From NCBI GenBank assembly GCA_002407675.1, contig DHNW01000032.1, forward strand, positions 62,001 through 126,000: a stretch of 64,000 nt of DNA, written 5' to 3'. How positions within the stretch are numbered: position 1 is the stretch's first letter; each line of letters starts with the position of its first letter. The DNA comes from Ruminococcaceae bacterium UBA5406. Lineage in GTDB: Bacteria; Bacillota; Clostridia; Oscillospirales; Acutalibacteraceae. Below the pieces are notes generated by a model. It was given only the letters and a program-made list of their open reading frames with translations, did no database searches and was not told the origin of the DNA. Below are positions 7,700 through 16,674 of the stretch, piece by piece. Position numbers and translations under genes: made by a program.

Positions 7700-9081
7700 A
7701 AACGACTGGTTTCCGTTCTACGATACTTTATGTTCTCGGCGCCGGCTTTCTGCTGGGGCTCGGCGTGTTCCTGTACGGGTTTTGCACAGACGGCGGCAAA
7801 TGGGCACTTCAGCCGTTTAACCGCCATATTACAGGCGAAAGCCTGTCCTCCGGAGAAGGAAGAGTCCTCGACCGGAACGGCACGGTCCTGGCCGAAACCA
7901 AAGACGGCAATCGGGTGTATGCCGGCGACGCAGCAACGCGGCGCGCCATGCTTCACACCGTAGGCGACACCAACGGATATATTTCCACGGGCGTACAGCA
8001 CATTTTCCGTGCTGAACTTTCCGGATATAATCTCGTTACCGGGCTGACTTCCCCAACGGGGAAAGCCAACGGCAGCGATATTCACCTGACACTGGACAGC
8101 AGCCTCTGCAAACTCGCGCGCCAGCAGCTCGGCTCGCGGGACGGTGTGGCCGCCCTGTATAATTATCAGACAGGAGAACTCCTCTGCATGGTCAGCACTC
8201 CGGATTTTGACCCGCAGAATCCGCCGAAAGATCTTAATACGGATAAAACCGGGAAATACAGCGGCGTGTATCTCAATAAAGTTCTGTCGTCCACTTTTAC
8301 GCCCGGCTCCGTATTTAAACTTGTCACCTCTGCGGCAGCAATCGAAAATATACCGAATCTTGACAGCCGGACTTGGAAATGCAACGGCAGCGTTACCATT
8401 AACGGCAACAAAATCACCGACGTCCATTCCTATGGGCAGTTAAGTTTTAAAAAAGCCCTTGCCAAGTCTTCCAACGTCGCGTTTTCACAGATTGCAGTAG
8501 AGCTGGGCGCAGACAAAATGCAGGCCGAGGCCGACCGGATGGGGTTTAACCGCAGCTTCAGTATGGATGGGATTCCATCGGCAAAAGACCATTATAGTGT
8601 AAAAGGCGCAGCCCCCGACGGGCTCGGCTGGTCCGGCGTCGGGCAGTATACCGATCTGGCCAACCCGTTCCATATGCTTGTCCTGATGGGTGCCATCGCC
8701 AACGGAGGCACACCTGTCATGCCGTATTTCGTCCAGAGTGTCACCACACCCGCGGGCATCACCACCAAACAGGGGGAAGCCAAAACCGGGCCCGAGCTTG
8801 TCGCCCCGGACACTGCCTCCCGCCTTACCGGTTATATGCGGTACAATGTGACAAACGGATACGGCGACGGGCTGTTTCCCGGGCTTGCCGTCTGCGCGAA
8901 AACCGGCACGGGAGAAGTGGGCCACGGGCAGCATCCGAATTGCTGGATGGTCGGTTTTTCTTCCAGGCAGCAGACTCCCTATGCCTTTGTAGTCCTGGTG
9001 GAAAACTCATCTTCCGGCAGCGTGGCATCCGCCGGGCACATCGCTTCGGCCTTAATGAAAGCGGCAGCCGGCGGCCAGTAG
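7696..9081 (+). CDS. Class B penicillin-binding protein (transpeptidase)
   Basis: 461 residues, short for a class B PBP and similar to the PbpA/FtsI-like partner of SEDS proteins. One N-terminal membrane helix (about 9-29) leads to a small linker domain with GRVLDRNGTVLAE, then the transpeptidase with the three active-site motifs: S205-V-F-K208, S258-S-N260 and K402-T-G404. It cross-links peptidoglycan on the outer face of the membrane. GTG 7696 overlaps the stop of the FtsW-like gene (GTGA) and follows GAGGAGG, so the two are translationally coupled and should form one synthase. No terminator is obvious behind it. Confidence 0.93.
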   Translation: MKTTGFRSTILYVLGAGFLLGLGVFLYGFCTDGGKWALQPFNRHITGESLSSGEGRVLDRNGTVLAETKDGNRVYAGDAATRRAMLHTVGDTNGYISTGVQHIFRAELSGYNLVTGLTSPTGKANGSDIHLTLDSSLCKLARQQLGSRDGVAALYNYQTGELLCMVSTPDFDPQNPPKDLNTDKTGKYSGVYLNKVLSSTFTPGSVFKLVTSAAAIENIPNLDSRTWKCNGSVTINGNKITDVHSYGQLSFKKALAKSSNVAFSQIAVELGADKMQAEADRMGFNRSFSMDGIPSAKDHYSVKGAAPDGLGWSGVGQYTDLANPFHMLVLMGAIANGGTPVMPYFVQSVTTPAGITTKQGEAKTGPELVAPDTASRLTGYMRYNVTNGYGDGLFPGLAVCAKTGTGEVGHGQHPNCWMVGFSSRQQTPYAFVVLVENSSSGSVASAGHIASALMKAAAGGQ

Positions 9082-9207
9082 CTTTTTTTCCAAACGGGCA
9101 AAAGACGAAAATTCCTTGCCTTACGCTCTTTTATCCTAGGTCCTGTTGTGCTAAAATAGATCGTATTCTACTAAGTCAAGCTGCAAAGCGGCGGAATGGG
9201 GGAAATC

Positions 9208-12200
9208 ATGTCTGAAGTCATCCGGGTATTTGTTGAAAAAAAGCCGGGGTTCGACGTGGAAGCACAACAATTGAAAGCAGACCTGAAGGAAAATCTCGGA
9301 TTTTCGTCCATTGAGGATCTTCGGCTAATCAACCGGTACGATATGGAAGGCCTTTCCCGCAGGGAATTTGAAGCGGCGCGCGGCACCATTTTTTCGGAGC
9401 CGAATGTGGATAAGGTCTATGAAGAGAAATACCCCCTGCCACAGGGCTGGCGGGGTTTTGCAATGGAATATCTTCCCGGCCAGTACGACCAGCGGGCGGA
9501 TTCCGCCGCGCAGTGTGTGCAGCTGCTTACGCAGGGTGAACGCCCTCGGATCGTCTCGGCAAAACTGGTGGCCATAAAAGGAAATCTTTCGGGCAGTGAT
9601 CTGGAAAAGATCGAAGAATATCTGATCAATCCGGTCGAAAGCCGCCTGGCTTCGCTGGAAAAGCCTGAATCTCTTGATATAAAAGCGGATCCTCCGGTCA
9701 ATGTGGCACGGGTCAGCGGTTTTATTACGTGGGACAATGCCCGTCTGCGGAATTACTATGGGCAGATGGGTTTTGCCATGAGCTTCGACGACCTGCTGTT
9801 CTGCCGCGGCTATTTCCGGGATACCGAAAAGCGCGACCCTACTGTGACAGAGCTGCGCGTAATTGACACTTACTGGAGCGATCACTGCCGGCATACAACT
9901 TTTTTGACCCGCCTTGACAAAATTGAAGTTGAACAGTCCGCGGTCAGTTCCGCTATTGAAGAAGCCCTGCGGGACTATTACTGCGCCCGGGAAGAAGTGT
10001 ACGGCAAAACCGAACGCCCTGTTACGCTGATGGATATGGCAACCATCGGCGCCAAACTGCTGCGCAGGCGCGGCCTTATCCCCGACTTGGATGTCAGCGA
10101 AGAAATCAACGCCTGCTCTATTGAGGTGCCGGTCACAATTGACGGCAGAGTTCAGAAATGGCTGGTGCAGTTTAAAAACGAAACTCATAACCACCCGACC
10201 GAAATTGAACCGTTCGGCGGCGCAGCTACCTGCCTGGGCGGCGCCATCCGTGATCCGCTTTCCGGGCGTGCTTACGTCTATCAGGCCATGCGGGTAACCG
10301 GTTCCGGCGATCCGCGCGTTCCGTTTGAAAAAACGCTGAAAGGCAAACTGCCGACGCGCAAAATCACAACAGGCGCCGCTCAGGGCTACAGCTCCTACGG
10401 CAATCAGATCGGCCTGGCAACCGGCCAGGTAACCGAACTGTACGACCCCGGCTATGCGGCTAAGCGCATGGAAATCGGTGCAGTGATCGGCGCCGTTCCA
10501 AAGGAAAACGTCGTGCGCTCCGTCCCGGAGCCCGGTGATACCGTTGTTCTGCTGGGCGGCGCAACCGGCCGCGACGGCTGCGGCGGCGCAACCGGATCTT
10601 CCAAGGCACACACGCTCCAGTCCATTGAAACCTGCGGAGCGGAAGTCCAAAAAGGCAATCCACCTACAGAGCGCAAGATCCAGCGGCTTTTCCGCCGCGC
10701 GGACGTGGCGCACAGCATTAAGCGCTGCAATGACTTTGGCGCGGGCGGCGTCAGCGTCGCTGTCGGCGAGCTGGCCGACGGGCTGGAAATCAACCTCGAC
10801 CTCATACCGAAAAAGTATGAAGGACTGGACGGCACGGAACTTGCCATCTCGGAATCGCAGGAGCGCATGGCCGTCGTCCTCGCGCCCGGCGATGTGGATC
10901 GTTTTATCGCCGCCGCAGCAGAAGAAAATCTGGCTGCAACTCCCGTGGCGTCTGTTGTAAAGTCTCCCCGCCTGAAAATGACGTGGCGCGGTGACACCAT
11001 TGTCGATATCACCCGGGCATTTCTGGATACCAACGGCGTCACCCAGCATGCCAGCGCGCTGATTTCCGCCGTGAATCCCCGGGAAAATTATCGTGAAAAA
11101 GTTCCGGAGTGCCTCCGCGGCCTGCCGCTTGCGCAGGCGTTCCGCAAAAACCTTTCCCGGCTGGAAGTCTGCGGCCAGAAGGGCCTTGCGGAACGGTTCG
11201 ATTCCAGCATTGGCGCGGCAACCGTGCTGATGCCTTTCGGCGGCAAATACCAGATGACCCCGGAAGAAGCCATGGTGGCAAAGATTCCCGTCCGCAAAGG
11301 TGAAACCGATGACGCAACGGCTATGAGCTTTGGGTTTATTCCCGGTATTTCGCGCTTCTCCCCGTTTCACGGCGCGGCTTACGCCGTAGTGGAAAGTCTC
11401 TCCAAACTGGCGGTCGTCGGCGCCGACCCGCTGAAAAGCCGCCTGACCTTTCAGGAATATTTTGAGCGCATGACGGACGATCCCCGCCGCTGGGGAAAAC
11501 CTGCGGCGGCGCTGCTGGGAGCCCTTACAGCACAGATTGGGATGGGCCTGCCGGCTATCGGCGGCAAGGACAGCATGAGCGGCACGTTTGAACAGCTGAA
11601 CGTTCCCCCTACACTGGTCAGTTTTGCTGTTTCCATGACAAAGGCCAGCCGCACAATCTCGGCGGAATTTAAAAAGCCGGATTCTTCCGTTGTCCTGTTC
11701 CCAATTCCTGAAAATTCTGAAACCATGCTTCCCAACTGGCCGGCCCTGCAGCAATATTACCGTGCGGTTGAAAAACTGATTCGGGAAGGGCACATCCTTT
11801 CTGCATCCGTTGTAAAAGAAGGGGGCGCTGCCGCCGCCGTGGCGCGCATGTCCTTTGGGAACCGAATCGGCTTCCGTTTCAACCCGGCTGTGCTGAGTGA
11901 AAAATTTCTGTTCGCTCCCTCCTCCGGATCGATTATCGCCGAACTGGCAGACAGCAAAATTGACGGCCTTGCCTACATTCCGCTCGGTGAAACCTCTGAG
12001 CAGCCGGAAATTGTCATCGGGGCCGACGCGCTTCCGCTGGAGGGGCTCACCGAAAGCTGGAACGGCACGCTGGAAAAGGTCTTTCCCACCAAAGCCGCAG
12101 AACAGCCGGTGCAGGCGCTGCCCCTGTTCCATAACCGGAATGCGGCAGCCCCCGCCATCAAAGCGGCAAAACCCCGCGTGTTTATTCCGGTTTTTCCCGG

Positions 12201-12966
12201 CACCAACTGCGAATACGACAGTGCAAGGGCCTTTGAGCGCGCGGGAGCCATTCCGGACGTTCTCGTTGTGAAAAACCTTTCCCCCGCCGGAATTGAAGAA
12301 ACCATTGACCGTATGGCGGAAGCTATCTCCAAAGCGCAGATCATCATGATACCCGGCGGATTTTCCGGCGGCGATGAACCGGACGGTTCCGGCAAATTTA
12401 TCGCCACCACCTTCCGCAGCCCGAAAATTTCCGAAGAGGTTTCCCGGCTGCTGGAAGACCGCGGCGGCCTGATGCTCGGTATCTGCAACGGGTTCCAGGC
12501 GCTTATCAAACTTGGCCTCGTCCCTTACGGCAGGATCACGCCGCCCAGCGAAGAAGCTCCTACTCTGACATTTAACACGCTGGGCCGCCACGTTTCGCGC
12601 ATGGTTTATACGTGTGTTGTATCAGTCAAATCGCCGTGGTTTGCGGGTATGCAGGCCGGCAGCGTATTTTCCGTTCCGGTTTCCCACGGCGAAGGCCGTT
12701 TTGTCGCAGACAATGGCCTGCTGAACCGCCTGGCGAAAAACGGGCAGATCGCCACGCAGTACTGCGATCCTGACGGCCGTCCGAGCGGCGGCATCCAGTG
12801 GAATCCAAACGGTTCCGTCTGCGCTGTGGAGGGCATCACCAGTCCGGACGGACGCATTCTCGGCAAAATGGGCCATTCCGAACGCCGGGGCACAGATATC
12901 TGCAAGAATGTGCCGGGTGAAAAGGACCAGAAAATCTTTGAATCCGGCGTGAAATATTTTCAGTAA
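9208..12966 (+). CDS. purL: Phosphoribosylformylglycinamidine synthase, single-chain form
   Basis: The enzyme turns FGAR, ATP and glutamine into FGAM in purine synthesis. About 1252 residues join a PurS-like N-terminus, the two AIRS-like halves and a C-terminal glutamine amidotransferase, as in the large PurL of clostridia. Visible are SDHCRHTTF, KNETHNHPTEIEPFGGAATC, GGKDSMSG, and in the last 240 residues the class I amidotransferase motifs PGTNCEYDS, GGFSGGDEPDG, MLGICNGFQ (nucleophile Cys) and SHGEGRF. Ammonia is made in this last domain and passed to the synthase. ATG 9208 has GGGGGA five bases upstream; ATG 9196 is in frame but has a poorer site. TGCTAAAAT at 9149-9157 may be an extended -10. 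No purine riboswitch was seen. It heads a likely operon with alr. Confidence 0.96.
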   Translation: MSEVIRVFVEKKPGFDVEAQQLKADLKENLGFSSIEDLRLINRYDMEGLSRREFEAARGTIFSEPNVDKVYEEKYPLPQGWRGFAMEYLPGQYDQRADSAAQCVQLLTQGERPRIVSAKLVAIKGNLSGSDLEKIEEYLINPVESRLASLEKPESLDIKADPPVNVARVSGFITWDNARLRNYYGQMGFAMSFDDLLFCRGYFRDTEKRDPTVTELRVIDTYWSDHCRHTTFLTRLDKIEVEQSAVSSAIEEALRDYYCAREEVYGKTERPVTLMDMATIGAKLLRRRGLIPDLDVSEEINACSIEVPVTIDGRVQKWLVQFKNETHNHPTEIEPFGGAATCLGGAIRDPLSGRAYVYQAMRVTGSGDPRVPFEKTLKGKLPTRKITTGAAQGYSSYGNQIGLATGQVTELYDPGYAAKRMEIGAVIGAVPKENVVRSVPEPGDTVVLLGGATGRDGCGGATGSSKAHTLQSIETCGAEVQKGNPPTERKIQRLFRRADVAHSIKRCNDFGAGGVSVAVGELADGLEINLDLIPKKYEGLDGTELAISESQERMAVVLAPGDVDRFIAAAAEENLAATPVASVVKSPRLKMTWRGDTIVDITRAFLDTNGVTQHASALISAVNPRENYREKVPECLRGLPLAQAFRKNLSRLEVCGQKGLAERFDSSIGAATVLMPFGGKYQMTPEEAMVAKIPVRKGETDDATAMSFGFIPGISRFSPFHGAAYAVVESLSKLAVVGADPLKSRLTFQEYFERMTDDPRRWGKPAAALLGALTAQIGMGLPAIGGKDSMSGTFEQLNVPPTLVSFAVSMTKASRTISAEFKKPDSSVVLFPIPENSETMLPNWPALQQYYRAVEKLIREGHILSASVVKEGGAAAAVARMSFGNRIGFRFNPAVLSEKFLFAPSSGSIIAELADSKIDGLAYIPLGETSEQPEIVIGADALPLEGLTESWNGTLEKVFPTKAAEQPVQALPLFHNRNAAAPAIKAAKPRVFIPVFPGTNCEYDSARAFERAGAIPDVLVVKNLSPAGIEETIDRMAEAISKAQIIMIPGGFSGGDEPDGSGKFIATTFRSPKISEEVSRLLEDRGGLMLGICNGFQALIKLGLVPYGRITPPSEEAPTLTFNTLGRHVSRMVYTCVVSVKSPWFAGMQAGSVFSVPVSHGEGRFVADNGLLNRLAKNGQIATQYCDPDGRPSGGIQWNPNGSVCAVEGITSPDGRILGKMGHSERRGTDICKNVPGEKDQKIFESGVKYFQ

Positions 12967-12981
12967 GGCGGGTCGCAAAAA

Positions 12982-14172
12982 ATGGAATCCTATCTCAGGC
13001 GGACATGGGCTGAAATTGACCTTGACGCCATTGAACAAAATTATGAGCTTGTGCGGGCGCAGATCAAACCGAAAACGAAAGTCTGCTGCGTCGTGAAAGC
13101 GGACGCCTACGGGCACGGTGCCGAACGACTCGCACGAACGTACGAGTCCCTCGGTGCCGACTGGCTGGCGGTTTCCAACCTGGAGGAAGCACAGCAGATC
13201 CGGCGGGCGGGTGTTTCCCTGCCGATCTTGATTCTCGGCTATACCCCGCCTTCCATGGCCCCGCAGCTTGCGGCCGGCAATATTGCGCAGGCGGTCGTCG
13301 GCCCTGAGTACGCCGAACATCTCTCGCAGGCTGCCGTAAAAGCGGGTGTAACCGTGCGGGCGCATATTCAGGTGGATACCGGCATGAGCCGAGTCGGATT
13401 CTTTTATCAGGATCCTGTGCGCGACGCCGGTTCCATCGGTCTGATGGAGCATGCCTGCCGCCTGCCGGGCCTCTCTCCGGAAGGGATCTTCACCCACTTT
13501 TCCTCCGCAGACGAAGGCGGGAACGGCAAAGACTATACTCTCTGCCAATACCGCAATTTTACAGACGCGATTCAAAGACTTCAGGAACGAGGAATCTGCT
13601 TTGCCATCCGGCACTGTGCAAATTCCGCCGCGATTTTTGATTATCCCGAAACGCAGCTCGACATGGTTCGGCCCGGCATTGTCCTGTACGGCCTGATGCC
13701 GTCCGGAGAAATGTGCCGCAGGGTTCCTCTTTCCCCCGCACTGTCGCTGAAAAGCACCATAGCGCTTGTCAAGTCTGTGCCGCAGGGCACCTGCGTCAGT
13801 TACGGGCGGATATTCACCGCAGAGCGTCCCACTATCATTGCAACCGTCCCCATCGGTTACGCCGACGGGTACCTGCGCCGGTTTTCTGAAAAAGGCTGCA
13901 TGCTCGTCCGCGGGCACCGTGCAAAAATTATCGGGCGTATCTGCATGGATCAGCTGATGCTGGATATAACGGATATCCCCGGCGCAAAATCAGGGGACGA
14001 AGTGACGGCTATCGGCTGCGACGGCGATGAAACGGTTTCAGCCGATGAACTGGCGGCGCTCGCGGGCACAATCAGCTACGAGATCATCTGCGGCATTGGA
14101 GCGCGTGTCCCTCGCGTTTATCGGAAAGGCGGAGAAGAAACCGGCCTGCTGGATTACCTGAAGCGGGCCTGA
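12982..14172 (+). CDS. alr: Alanine racemase
   Basis: PLP enzyme that interconverts L- and D-alanine, the source of D-Ala for peptidoglycan. 396 residues, typical length. The PLP lysine is K39 in VVKADAYGHG; HIQVDTGMSRVGF, RHCANSAA, MVRPGIVLYG and the catalytic tyrosine region TVPIGYADGY are all present, with GRICMDQLMLD in the C-terminal beta domain. It starts 15 bases after purL with a weak ribosome site (GGCGGG), so it is probably read through from purL. Racemases are also found in sporulation clusters, but nothing here points to that role. Confidence 0.95.
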   Translation: MESYLRRTWAEIDLDAIEQNYELVRAQIKPKTKVCCVVKADAYGHGAERLARTYESLGADWLAVSNLEEAQQIRRAGVSLPILILGYTPPSMAPQLAAGNIAQAVVGPEYAEHLSQAAVKAGVTVRAHIQVDTGMSRVGFFYQDPVRDAGSIGLMEHACRLPGLSPEGIFTHFSSADEGGNGKDYTLCQYRNFTDAIQRLQERGICFAIRHCANSAAIFDYPETQLDMVRPGIVLYGLMPSGEMCRRVPLSPALSLKSTIALVKSVPQGTCVSYGRIFTAERPTIIATVPIGYADGYLRRFSEKGCMLVRGHRAKIIGRICMDQLMLDITDIPGAKSGDEVTAIGCDGDETVSADELAALAGTISYEIICGIGARVPRVYRKGGEETGLLDYLKRA

Positions 14173-14230
14173 TGGAAATTCCCCCAGAAGCCCCGCCGTA
14201 CTTTTTAAACTGCTCATGAGGAGATAATCT

Positions 14231-14476
14231 GTGGACGACATTGAAAAGAACCGCTACATACAAATCGGACTTAAAATTGCTTATTACCGGAAGCTGAATG
14301 GATGGACGCAGGAACAGCTGGCCAGCCGGGTAAATATCAGCCCCGGGTACCTGTCTCAGGTGGAAACACCCGGTTTTGTTCAGGCTATTTCTCTCAAGAC
14401 GCTTTTTGCCCTTGCCGATGCGTTCCGTATCCCCCCATACCGGCTTTTAGATTTTGAGGATTTTCCATGCCGGTAA
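14231..14476 (+). CDS. Small XRE-family helix-turn-helix protein
   Basis: 81 residues made almost wholly of a Cro/C1-type HTH: LKIAYYRKLNGWTQEQLA forms helices 1-2, and INISPGYLSQVE-like sequence forms the recognition helix. It is a likely DNA-binding regulator with no sensor domain. GTG 14231 lies 7 bases after GAGGAG. It follows alr by 58 bases and precedes a 56-residue membrane protein by 30 bases. Its targets cannot be read; the neighbouring genes are the first to test. Confidence 0.85.
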   Translation: MDDIEKNRYIQIGLKIAYYRKLNGWTQEQLASRVNISPGYLSQVETPGFVQAISLKTLFALADAFRIPPYRLLDFEDFPCR

Positions 14477-14506
14477 AAGATTTTTGCAGCGGGAGCCTGC
14501 ATCACA

Positions 14507-14677
14507 ATGGAACATAAAAAGATTTTATGCATACTGGCGTGGGCTTTTACGCTTGCGGCTATCTTTTTTGCCATACACACCGCCGCCACGGGCACAGGCG
14601 GCATTGCCGCCGTTATGCTGATGACATTTGCCATTGCGGCGCAGTCTTTTTATGGAAAAGAACTTCGTAAAAAATAA
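14507..14677 (+). CDS. Small membrane protein of 56 residues, unknown
   Basis: It reads from ATG 14507 (MEHKKILCILAW) to TAA 14677. Two hydrophobic helices of about 18-20 residues are separated by a short Thr/Gly turn (HTAATGTGG), and the end is positive (KELRKK). A weak GGGAG lies 11 bases before the ATG. It sits between the XRE gene and a strong terminator, so it is the last gene of the purL-alr unit. No family was recognised. Its place beside a lone regulator could suggest a sensor or a toxin-like peptide, but the sequence gives no proof. Confidence 0.55.
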   Translation: MEHKKILCILAWAFTLAAIFFAIHTAATGTGGIAAVMLMTFAIAAQSFYGKELRKK

Positions 14678-14689
14678 GCGTTTTGCCAG

Positions 14690-14719
14690 AGCTCTGCGCT
14701 TCTGCGCGGAGCTTTTTTT
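14690..14719 (+). terminator. Rho-independent terminator
   Basis: AGCTCTGCGC pairs with GCGCGGAGCT around TTCT, with one G-U pair, followed by seven T. It ends the purL-alr-XRE-small ORF unit. Confidence 0.9.
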
Positions 14720-14728
14720 GTTCCTATT

Positions 14729-14757
14729 TTGCTTTTTTCTAAGAAAACGGATATAAT
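14729..14757 (+). promoter_or_regulatory. Sigma A promoter of the GNAT gene
   Basis: TTGCTT at 14729-14734 and TATAAT at 14752-14757, spacer 17. A small GCCTTT/AAAGGC hairpin follows in the leader at about 14767-14783, before AGGAGG. Confidence 0.65.
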
Positions 14758-14807
14758 AAAAAGAACGCCTTTATTAAAAAGGCAAAGAGACAGGAGGCAC
14801 AGAAAAA

Positions 14808-15251
14808 TTGGATCTGAAAAAAATAGAACCGCAGGATAAAGAACAATTTTTGGCCATGGAAGATGATTTTTATCACTCCGGCGCGGCCATGGCCCCCATT
14901 CCGCGGGACAACGCCCGCCGGACTTTCAGCCTTTTGATAACCGGCAGCCCGTTTGCAGCCGCGCGTATGATTCAGCTGGAAGGAAAAACGGCCGGATATA
15001 TCCTGCTTGCTTTTACCTGGTCCAACGAGGCCGGCGGCATGGTTGTATGGCTTGAAGAGCTTTACATCCGCCCTGAATTCCGCAGCAAGGGTCTCGGCCG
15101 GGAAACGATCCGCCGGGTTATGGCCCATTACCAGGGAAAGGCGTCCCGCTTTCGGCTGGAAGTGGAAAACAGCAATATCCGGGCAAAAAAGCTATACCGG
15201 AAAATCGGCTTTACAGATTTGCCTTATGGGCAAATGTACATAGAATCATAG
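14808..15251 (+). CDS. GNAT-family N-acetyltransferase
   Basis: 147 residues with the GNAT fold. The acetyl-CoA loop is seen in ELYIRPEFRSKGLGRETIRRV, matching the R/Q-x-x-G-x-G/A pattern as RSKGLG, and the C-terminal NSNIRAKKLYRKIGF is the usual motif B end. It transfers an acetyl group from acetyl-CoA to an unknown amine. The start is TTG 14808, with AGGAGG ten bases upstream; no ATG lies nearby in frame. It is 37 bases before the AmmeMemoRadiSam A/B gene and is probably read from the same promoter, but no functional link is known. Confidence 0.85.
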   Translation: MDLKKIEPQDKEQFLAMEDDFYHSGAAMAPIPRDNARRTFSLLITGSPFAAARMIQLEGKTAGYILLAFTWSNEAGGMVVWLEELYIRPEFRSKGLGRETIRRVMAHYQGKASRFRLEVENSNIRAKKLYRKIGFTDLPYGQMYIES

Positions 15252-15288
15252 AATAAAATCAGTCCTTAGACAGAAAGGTGGTATTGCT

Positions 15289-16674
15289 ATGGCACTGGTC
15301 GGTGCGTTTATCATGCCTCATCCGCCCGTCATCATCCCGGCGGTAGGCAAAGGGGAAGAAAAAAAAATCTGGAGAACAACACAGGCTTATCAGAAAGCCG
15401 CGCGTCAGATTGCAGAACTGCAGCCGGAAACGATTGTGGTCACCACGCCGCATTCCGTTCTGTATGCAGACTACCTCCACATATCGCCGGGCAGCAGTGC
15501 CCGCGGCGATTTCAGCCAGTTTGGTGCAAAGGGGAATCCCGAGGAGTTTTCTTACGACACGGCATTTGTTGCAGCATTAACGGACGAATCCAAAAAAGCC
15601 GGAATTCCCGCGGGAACATTCGGTGAAAAGGATCCGGCGGTGGATCACGGCTCTCTTGTACCTCTTACGTTTGTCAATGAAGTTTATCACGGATACCGGC
15701 TGGTCCGCTGTTCCCTTTCTGGTCTGGGGCCGCTGGTTCATTACAATTATGGCCGCTGCATCCGCCGAACGGCTGAAAAGCTGAACCGCAGAACCGTGCT
15801 GATCGCAAGCGGCGACCTGTCCCATAAGCTCAAGGAAGACGGCCCGTACGGTTTTGCGGAAGAAGGCCCCCAGTTTGACCGGCAGGTCACGGACGCCATG
15901 AAATCAGGCGATTTTCTCCGTTTTCTCACATTCGACAGCGAGTTCTGCGATGCCGCGGCCGAATGCGGGCTGCGCTCCTTTATGATCCTTGCGGGTGCAT
16001 TCGACGGCCTGGCGGTAAAGCCGGATTTTCTGTCTTATGAAGGTCCGTTCGGTGTGGGATACGCCGTCTGCTCTTTTCTTCCGGCCGGCCAGGATGAAAG
16101 CCGCCGGTTCGGCGGACAGTACCTGGACTGGAAGCACAAATCCATGCAGAAGCGCCGCGAAAAAGAGGACGGATATGTCCGCCTTGCCCGCCTGGCTCTG
16201 GAAACCCGCGTAGCCGAAGGACACCGCGCAAATCTGCCGGAAGGCCTTTCCCCCGATTTGCTGGACAAGCAGGCGGGCGTATTCGTTTCCATTAAAAAAG
16301 ACGGCGGGCTCCGCGGCTGCATTGGAACCATTTTCCCGACCCAGAGATGCATCGCCGATGAAATTATGCACAATGCCGTCAGCGCGGGGCTGCACGATCC
16401 CCGGTTCAGCCCTGTTGCAAAAGAAGAACTTTCCAGTCTCGTTTACAGCGTGGACGTCCTGGGGAAACCGGAATCGGTTCCATCGATTGAAAAGCTGGAC
16501 GCAAAGCGTTACGGCGTCATTGTCCGCAGCGGAGAAAGATGCGGCCTGCTCCTGCCGGATCTGCCCGGCGTGGATACCCCCCTCCAGCAGGTGGAAATTG
16601 CCCTGCGCAAGGGAGGAATCCGCCGGGACGGAGCCTTCCGTCTGGAGCGGTTTGAGGTGGTGCGCCACAAATGA
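15289..16674 (+). CDS. AmmeMemoRadiSam system protein: Memo-like (B) fused to AMMECR1 (A)
   Basis: 461 residues with two domains. About 1-265 is a Memo/LigB-type (class III extradiol dioxygenase-like) domain; candidate metal-site histidines are in MPHPP, TPHS, DHGSLVPL and SGDLSHKL. About 285-461 is an AMMECR1 domain with YVRLARLALETR, GVFVSIKKDGGLRGCIG and HDPRFSPV. In many bacteria and archaea these are separate genes next to a radical SAM enzyme, which gave the set its name. Here both are one chain, and the radical SAM gene follows with a 4-base overlap (ATGA). The reaction is not established. AAAGGTGG precedes ATG 15289. Confidence 0.92.
   Translation: MALVGAFIMPHPPVIIPAVGKGEEKKIWRTTQAYQKAARQIAELQPETIVVTTPHSVLYADYLHISPGSSARGDFSQFGAKGNPEEFSYDTAFVAALTDESKKAGIPAGTFGEKDPAVDHGSLVPLTFVNEVYHGYRLVRCSLSGLGPLVHYNYGRCIRRTAEKLNRRTVLIASGDLSHKLKEDGPYGFAEEGPQFDRQVTDAMKSGDFLRFLTFDSEFCDAAAECGLRSFMILAGAFDGLAVKPDFLSYEGPFGVGYAVCSFLPAGQDESRRFGGQYLDWKHKSMQKRREKEDGYVRLARLALETRVAEGHRANLPEGLSPDLLDKQAGVFVSIKKDGGLRGCIGTIFPTQRCIADEIMHNAVSAGLHDPRFSPVAKEELSSLVYSVDVLGKPESVPSIEKLDAKRYGVIVRSGERCGLLLPDLPGVDTPLQQVEIALRKGGIRRDGAFRLERFEVVRHK

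Noticed and set aside
9082..9207. Purine or PRPP riboswitch before purL
   Set aside because: The 125-base leader shows neither the purine aptamer core nor a terminator hairpin.
9325..12591. Reverse-strand open frame of 1088 codons opposite purL
   Set aside because: It is the mirror of a GC-biased coding region, has no recognisable domain and no ribosome site, and purL is certain on the other strand.
12622..13917. Reverse open frame of 431 codons opposite purL end and alr
   Set aside because: It spans two well-supported forward genes and shows no domain.
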